Of a stretch of DNA of 64,000 nucleotides, positions 59,503 through 64,000 are shown in pieces. A program made the translations under genes and the position numbers. Source of the stretch: Caulobacter sp. (GTDB taxonomy: Bacteria; Pseudomonadota; Alphaproteobacteria; Caulobacterales; Caulobacteraceae); contig JAIOXZ010000018.1 in NCBI GenBank assembly GCA_021741355.1, positions 1 to 64,000 on the forward strand, written 5' to 3'. The notes under the pieces are model-generated. The model was not told the origin of the DNA and searched no databases. It saw only the letters and a program-made list of their open reading frames with translations. Each line of letters begins with the position of its first letter. Positions within the stretch are counted from its first letter, which is position 1.

Positions 59503-60204
59503 ATGCGCCGCTCCCTGAATTTCGGACTTCTTGCCCTGTTCGCCGCCGGTTCGCTGAGCGTCGCCGCCCCCGCCTTCGCCCAGCAACGGCCGACCGGACC
59601 CGACGCCGACCGGCGCCAGGAAGAGGAATCGGCGCGCAAGAAGAAGCGCGACCAGGAGTGGAACCAGCCGGCCGCCCCACTGCCGCAGCTGCGCAACGCC
59701 GGCCCCTGTCCCTATGTGAAGGTGCTCTACGACGCCGGCCGCTTCATCGAGTTCAAGGACGGCCGCGAAAGCGCCTCGACCGTCGGCTGGACCGGCGAGA
59801 TCCAGGGCGTGTCGGCCGGCTGCGAGTACAAGAACGCCGACCCGATCAAGGTCCGGGTCGAGCTGCTGTTCTCGATGGGCCGCGGCCCGGCCGCCGTCGG
59901 TCAGTCCAAGGCCTATCGCTACTGGGTCGCCGTCACCCAACGCAACCAGACGATCATCGCCAAGGAATACTTCGACCTGCCGGTGACCTTCGGCTCGGGC
60001 GAGGATCGCGTGTTCGTCCGCGACACCGTGGCCAACATCACCATCCCGCGCGCCGACGCCGACACCAGCGGCGCCAACTTCGAGGTCCTGATCGGCTTCG
60101 ATGTGACCCCGCAGATGGCGGCGTTCAACCGTGATGGAAAGCGCTTCCGCGTGAACGCCGGCGCAGCCCCGGCGGCGACCGCCGGAGCCACCACGACCCC
60201 ATGA
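59503..60204 (+). CDS. Conserved exported protein ahead of argS
   Basis: 233-aa protein with a Sec signal peptide ([26 protein letters not shown]) cleaved before QQRP. A charged linker ([14 protein letters not shown]) precedes a beta-rich domain (about 65-215) with [19 protein letters not shown] and [14 protein letters not shown]; two cysteines can pair. An Ala/Pro/Thr tail ends it. No function is known; this gene-argS order is found in related genomes by my recollection only. It overlaps argS by four bases. Confidence 0.7.
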   Translation: MRRSLNFGLLALFAAGSLSVAAPAFAQQRPTGPDADRRQEEESARKKKRDQEWNQPAAPLPQLRNAGPCPYVKVLYDAGRFIEFKDGRESASTVGWTGEIQGVSAGCEYKNADPIKVRVELLFSMGRGPAAVGQSKAYRYWVAVTQRNQTIIAKEYFDLPVTFGSGEDRVFVRDTVANITIPRADADTSGANFEVLIGFDVTPQMAAFNRDGKRFRVNAGAAPAATAGATTTP

Positions 60205-62039
60205 GCGATCTGAAGCGGTCCCTCGGTGAAGCGGTCGCGGCCGCCTTCGCCGCCCAGGGGCTTCCTGCTGAGCTGGGCCGGGTGACCGCATCCGATCGCC
60301 CGGACCTGGCGGATTTCCAGTGCAACGGAGCCCTGCCGGCCGCGAAGGTCGCCGGCAAGCCGCCGCGCGAAATCGCCGCCGCGGTGGTCGAGGCGCTGTC
60401 CGGCCATCCGCTGCTGCAATCGGTCGAGATCGCCGGCCTCGGCTTCATCAATCTGCGGGTCAGCCCCGGCGCCCTGTCCGACCGGGCCCGCGAGATCGCC
60501 GGCGACGAACGCACTGGCGCGGGCGAAGTCGCCGAGGCCCGCCGCATCATCGTCGACTACGGCGGCCCCAACGTCGCCAAGCCGATGCATGTGGGTCACC
60601 TGCGCGCCTCGATCATCGGCGAGTCGGTCAAGCGCCTGTACCGGTTCCGCGGCGACGAGGTGCTGGGCGACGCGCACTTCGGCGACTGGGGCTTCCAGAT
60701 GGGCCTGCTCATCGTCGCCAGCTGTGACGAGGACACGTTCGTCCGCACACTCATGGACCGGCTGACAGGCACTGCGCCGCTGAGCCCTGCGGACGAAGTC
60801 CAGGTCATGGGCGCGCTCGCCGACCACATTGATCTGCCCCTGCTCGACCGGCTGTATCCGGAAGCCGCCGGCAAGGCCAAGACCGACGTCGAGTACCGGG
60901 ACCGCGCTCGCCGCGCGACCGCGGAGCTGCAGGGCGGCCGCCTCGGCTATCGCCTGCTGTGGAAGCATTTCGTCAAGGTCAGCCGGGTGGCGCTGGAGCG
61001 CGAGTTTCACGCCCTGGGCATCGATTTCGACCTCTGGAAGGGTGAGAGCGACGTCGACGCGCTGATTGATCCGATGGTCCGCGAGCTGGACGCCAAGGGC
61101 CTGCTGGCTGACGACCAGGGCGCGCGGGTGATCCACCTGGCCCGTCCCGGCGAGACGAAGAAGAAGAAGGCGCCCGACGGGACCGTCTACGAGGCGCCGA
61201 GCCCCGATCCCCTGCTGGTGGTCTCCTCCGAGGGCTCGGCCATGTACGGCACGACCGATCTGGCCACCGTGCTGGACCGGCGCCGGACCTTCGACCCGCA
61301 CCTGATCCTCTACTGCGTGGACCAGCGCCAGGCCGACCACTTCGAGCAGGTGTTCCGCGCCAGCTATCTGGCCGGCTACGCCGAGCCCGGCTCGCTGGAG
61401 CACATCGGCTTCGGCACCATGAACGGCCCGGACGGCAAGCCCTTCAAGACCCGCGAAGGCGGGGTGCTCAAGCTGCATGACCTGATCGAGATGACCCGCG
61501 CCAAGGCCCGCGAGCGGCTGACCGAGGCCGGTCTGGGCGGCGAGCTCGAGCCGGCCGAGTTCGAGGAGACCGCGCACAAGGTGGCCGTGGCCGCCCTGAA
61601 GTTCGCCGACCTCTCCAACTACCGCGGCACCAGCTACATCTTCGACCTCGACCGCTTCTCCAGCTTCGAGGGCAAGACCGGCCCCTACCTGCTCTACCAG
61701 GCGGTGCGGATCAAATCCCTGCTGCGGCGGGCGGAAAGTGAACGCCTCCAGCCCGGACGCATCGCCATCGTCGAGCCCGCCGAGCGCGAGCTGGCCATGC
61801 TGCTGGACGCCTTCGACGCGGCCCTGATCGAGGCCTACGACAAGAAGGCCCCGAACTTCATCGCCGAGCACGCCTTCAAGCTGGCCCAGAGCTTCTCGCG
61901 CTTCTACGCCGCCTGCCCGATCCTGCAGGCCGGCAACGAAGCCACCGCCGCCTCGCGCCTGACGCTGGCGGTGACGACCCTGAAGCAGCTCGAACTGGCG
62001 CTGGACCTGCTGGGCATCGAGACGCCGGAGCGGATGTAG
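60201..62039 (+). CDS. argS: Arginyl-tRNA synthetase
   Basis: 612-aa class Ia synthetase. The N-terminal additional domain (1-110) is followed by [18 protein letters not shown] (HIGH motif as HVGH near 130), the DWGFQMG segment, the connective region and the KMSKS-like loop [18 protein letters not shown], and finally a DALR anticodon-binding domain ([18 protein letters not shown]). Length fits the family. Translation is coupled to the upstream exported protein. Confidence 0.95.
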   Translation: MSDLKRSLGEAVAAAFAAQGLPAELGRVTASDRPDLADFQCNGALPAAKVAGKPPREIAAAVVEALSGHPLLQSVEIAGLGFINLRVSPGALSDRAREIAGDERTGAGEVAEARRIIVDYGGPNVAKPMHVGHLRASIIGESVKRLYRFRGDEVLGDAHFGDWGFQMGLLIVASCDEDTFVRTLMDRLTGTAPLSPADEVQVMGALADHIDLPLLDRLYPEAAGKAKTDVEYRDRARRATAELQGGRLGYRLLWKHFVKVSRVALEREFHALGIDFDLWKGESDVDALIDPMVRELDAKGLLADDQGARVIHLARPGETKKKKAPDGTVYEAPSPDPLLVVSSEGSAMYGTTDLATVLDRRRTFDPHLILYCVDQRQADHFEQVFRASYLAGYAEPGSLEHIGFGTMNGPDGKPFKTREGGVLKLHDLIEMTRAKARERLTEAGLGGELEPAEFEETAHKVAVAALKFADLSNYRGTSYIFDLDRFSSFEGKTGPYLLYQAVRIKSLLRRAESERLQPGRIAIVEPAERELAMLLDAFDAALIEAYDKKAPNFIAEHAFKLAQSFSRFYAACPILQAGNEATAASRLTLAVTTLKQLELALDLLGIETPERM

Positions 62040-62076
62040 GCGACTCGCACGGGCTTCCCGTTTCGGTCGTAAGCGC

Positions 62077-62087
62077 GCACTATGTGC
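62077..62087. promoter_or_regulatory. Short dyad GCAC-TAT-GTGC ahead of the DUF1902 gene
   Basis: A perfect four-base dyad three bases upstream of the DUF1902 start, in the position of an antitoxin operator. It is short and may be chance. Confidence 0.3.
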
Positions 62088-62089
62088 AT

Positions 62090-62314
62090 ATGAGCGAGCG
62101 CTTTCACGTCCAAGCTGACTGGGATGCCGAGGCTGAGGTCTGGGTGTCGACGAGCGATATTCCCGGCCTGCACGTCGAGGCGGACACGCTTGGCGAGTTC
62201 ATGGAGCTGGTTGAAGCCCTCGCGCCCGAAATGCTGGCCGACAACCTGGGTATCAAGGGGCCAGTGCCAGTCGAGATTCGCGCGAACCGGACTCTGGACC
62301 TGAAGGTCGCATAG
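62090..62314 (+). CDS. HicB-like antitoxin (DUF1902)
   Basis: 74-aa DUF1902 protein: RFHVQADWDAEAEVWVSTSDIPGLHVEADTLGEFMELVEALAPEML, the RNase-H-like HicB fold without a DNA-binding tail. ATG 62090 is chosen over the GTG six bases earlier; no Shine-Dalgarno is visible. It precedes a HicA-type ORF by 64 bases, so antitoxin comes first, the reverse of the classical hicAB order. Confidence 0.75.
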   Translation: MSERFHVQADWDAEAEVWVSTSDIPGLHVEADTLGEFMELVEALAPEMLADNLGIKGPVPVEIRANRTLDLKVA

Positions 62315-62378
62315 AATCGATTTTCTTCTGAAGGTTGTATAATCTGCGCCGACATCCCGACCGTCGGTTCGGTGCTCC

Positions 62379-62573
62379 ATGCCCCACGACTTCTATCCCG
62401 ACCTCTCCAGACTACTCCGCGCGGCGGGCTGGGCGCGGGTCTCTGGCGGCAAAGGCAGCCACGAACGTTGGCGCAACGCGGCCTCCGGGCGAATTCTCAC
62501 GGTCCCACGCACCAAGAGCCGCCACACCGCCAACGACATCCTGAAGGATGCAGGGCTCCCCAAGGCTTTCTGA
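62379..62573 (+). CDS. HicA-type toxin
   Basis: 64-aa double-stranded-RNA-binding-like toxin: YPDLSRLLRAAGWARVSGGKGSHERWRN with the catalytic His at SHERW, then LTVPRTKSRHTANDILKDAGLPKAF. HicA toxins cleave mRNA. A TATAAT box at 62338-62343 in the 64-base gap may drive it separately, which would allow unbalanced expression. The ATG has no strong ribosome site. Confidence 0.75.
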   Translation: MPHDFYPDLSRLLRAAGWARVSGGKGSHERWRNAASGRILTVPRTKSRHTANDILKDAGLPKAF

Positions 62574-62609
62574 TCGCGCCATAGTCGCGCTTCTCCTGGG
62601 GGGCTTCAC

Positions 62610-64000
62610 GTGTCCGGACTGCGGATTTTCGGGATCGTCGCGATCCTTTGCGGCGTCATGGTCGGGCCGATGGCCGCGGCGCGAGGCCCGGACGTGGTCA
62701 TCGCCAAGGCGGTCGAGGGGCTCACCCGCCACGACGGCTTGCTGCCGGTGTTCGTCAACCGCAAAGACGGCAAGGTGCTGCTGCGCCTGCCCGCGCCGGA
62801 CGCCGAGGGCGTACAGGGCCGCTACCTCTACCAGACCTATCTGCGGGCGGGCCTCGGTTCCAACCCCGTCGGTCTCGACCGCTCGGCGCCGGGCGACACC
62901 CAGGTGCTGGTCTTCCGTCGCGCGGGCGGCAGGATCGTCGTCCAGTTCGAGAACTACAGCTTCATCGGCGAAGGCGGCTCGGCCGACGAGCGCCAGGCGG
63001 TTCGCGAGTCCTTCGCCATCTCGACCGTCTGGTCGACCGAGGTTGTAGCCCAGGACGCCGACGGCGCGGTGCTGATCGACATTTCCGGCTTCCTCACCCG
63101 CGACGCCCAGGGCGTGGCCCGCCGCCTGAAGGTAACCGAGCAAGGCGACTTCAAGCTCGCCGCCGACCTTAGTTTCCCCGACACCCGCGCCGTCGCGGCC
63201 TTCCCGAAGAACATCGAGCTGGAAGCGACCCAGACCTTCACCAGCGATGCGCCGGGTCCCGAAGTGCGCGGCATCCTGCCCGATCCGCGCAACCTGACCC
63301 TGACCCTGCACCATTCGCTGGTCGCCCTGCCCGAACCGGGCTTCGAGCCCCGCTTCAGCGATCCACGCGTCGGCGCCATCGACCATCCGGTCAGCGACTT
63401 CACCACGCCACTCAGCCAGCCGATGGTGCTGGAACTGGCCCACCGCTTCCGGCTGGAGAAGACCGACCCGACGGCTGCCCGCTCGAGGGTCAAGACCCCG
63501 ATCGTCTTCTACGTCGATCGCAGCGCGCCCGAGCCCGTCCGGTCCGCCCTGCGCGAGGGCGCCCAGTGGTGGGCCCAGGCGTTCGAGGCCGCCGGCTACA
63601 TCGACGCCTACCGGGTGGAGATCCTGCCCGAGGGCGTCAGCCCGCTGGACGCCCGCTACAGCGTGATCAACTGGGTCCACCGCGAGACCCGCGGCTGGTC
63701 CTACGGCCATTCGGTCGTCGACCCGCGCACCGGCGAGATCGTCAAAGGCGACGTCCTGCTGGGTTCCCAGCGCGTGCGTCAGGACCGGATCATCTTCGAG
63801 GGCCTGGTCGGCGCCGACAGGACCGGCGGCGGCGGCCCGAGCGATCCGCTGCAGGTGGCGCTCGCCCGCCTGCGGCAACTGTCGGCCCACGAGGTCGGCC
63901 ACGCCATAGGCCTGCAGCACAACTTCGGCGCCAGCGCCTGGGGCCGGGCCTCGGTGATGGACTACCCCGCGCCGCTGGTCTCGATACGCGACGGCGCGTT
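62610..64000 (+). CDS. Zinc metalloprotease (DUF5117/DUF4953 type), 3' end outside the window
   Basis: The first 463 codons of a large exported metalloprotease. GTG 62610 has a G-rich ribosome site; the signal region is LRIFGIVAILCGVMVGPMAAA. A DUF5117-like N-terminal domain (about 30-200, RHDGLLPVFVNRKDGKVLLRL) leads into the peptidase part with HEVGHAIGLQH at about 427-437, the metzincin HExxHxxGxxH signature, and the expected Met-turn MDYPAP follows. Family members are 800 or more residues long, so roughly half is missing. They probably degrade extracytoplasmic protein. Confidence 0.8.
   Translation, partial: MSGLRIFGIVAILCGVMVGPMAAARGPDVVIAKAVEGLTRHDGLLPVFVNRKDGKVLLRLPAPDAEGVQGRYLYQTYLRAGLGSNPVGLDRSAPGDTQVLVFRRAGGRIVVQFENYSFIGEGGSADERQAVRESFAISTVWSTEVVAQDADGAVLIDISGFLTRDAQGVARRLKVTEQGDFKLAADLSFPDTRAVAAFPKNIELEATQTFTSDAPGPEVRGILPDPRNLTLTLHHSLVALPEPGFEPRFSDPRVGAIDHPVSDFTTPLSQPMVLELAHRFRLEKTDPTAARSRVKTPIVFYVDRSAPEPVRSALREGAQWWAQAFEAAGYIDAYRVEILPEGVSPLDARYSVINWVHRETRGWSYGHSVVDPRTGEIVKGDVLLGSQRVRQDRIIFEGLVGADRTGGGGPSDPLQVALARLRQLSAHEVGHAIGLQHNFGASAWGRASVMDYPAPLVSIRDGA

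Noticed and set aside
59919-61871. 650-codon open frame antisense to argS
   Set aside because: Antisense of a complete ArgRS; no ribosome site or domain.

Overview
The window is about 64 kb of high-G+C DNA from an alphaproteobacterium of the order Caulobacterales, most likely family Caulobacteraceae (Caulobacter/Phenylobacterium-like). The evidence is a set of lineage markers recognised from the proteins: TacA (sigma-54 stalk and cell-cycle regulator), CpdR (cell-cycle response regulator that primes ClpXP), GapR (DUF2312 nucleoid protein), an unlinked MotA, DUF6491 and DUF6481 proteins, and the ethylmalonyl-CoA pathway pair Ccr and Ecm. Genus assignment is inference. No insertion sequence, prophage, CRISPR array or rRNA was found. 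One tRNA (Val, GAC) is present.

Layout. 0-10 kb: secreted esterase, membrane protein/LysR pair, tacA with a translationally coupled 40-aa ORF, phosphotransferase, RNase T2 lipoprotein, gapR operon, HAD hydrolase, rpmJ, two tandem secreted paralogues, MltB-type transglycosylase. 10-20 kb: MFS transporter, motA, alanine-rich lipoprotein, mnmC, several small lineage-restricted proteins, two divergent crotonases, GIY-YIG protein. 20-27 kb: tRNA-Val, cpdR, N-formylglutamate amidohydrolase, a probable trans-acting sRNA on the minus strand, typA, then a lower-G+C island with a RES-domain protein, a DUF3644 (HEPN-like) protein and an MqsA-like antitoxin fragment. 27-40 kb: DEAD-box helicase, NTF2-like proteins, aminotransferase, FitAB/VapBC toxin-antitoxin pair, ArsR-DUF2087 regulator with palindromic operator, SDR, GH29 fucosidase, extensin-like protein, CMD protein, MFS. 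40-45 kb: ethylmalonyl-CoA mutase, a crotonase and divergent crotonyl-CoA carboxylase/reductase, all three promoters carrying the same TGC-N3-GCA motif. 45-56 kb: SUKH protein, MITE-like inverted repeat, AAHS transporter, beta-lactamase-like hydrolase, M20 peptidase, Rieske oxygenase plus globin, MscS, SPFH-NfeD pair, MarR/nitroreductase. 56-64 kb: rnhA-thrB-ispH housekeeping cluster interrupted by an AbrB-Doc toxin-antitoxin pair, argS, HicBA-like pair, and the 5' part of a zinc metalloprotease.

How it fits together. Most of the window is chromosomal backbone with short operons joined by 4-bp overlaps. Accessory material is limited to four toxin-antitoxin-like loci (RES/DUF3644/MqsA-like, FitAB, AbrB-Doc, DUF1902-HicA), a lone SUKH protein, and a dense set of palindromic intergenic repeats, several with perfect arms of 16 to 50 bp. 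The best candidates for undescribed biology are the RES-DUF3644 island, the CCTCC-containing sRNA, the shared motif of the C2-assimilation genes, and the small coupled or start-less ORFs next to tacA and in the 16-kb region.
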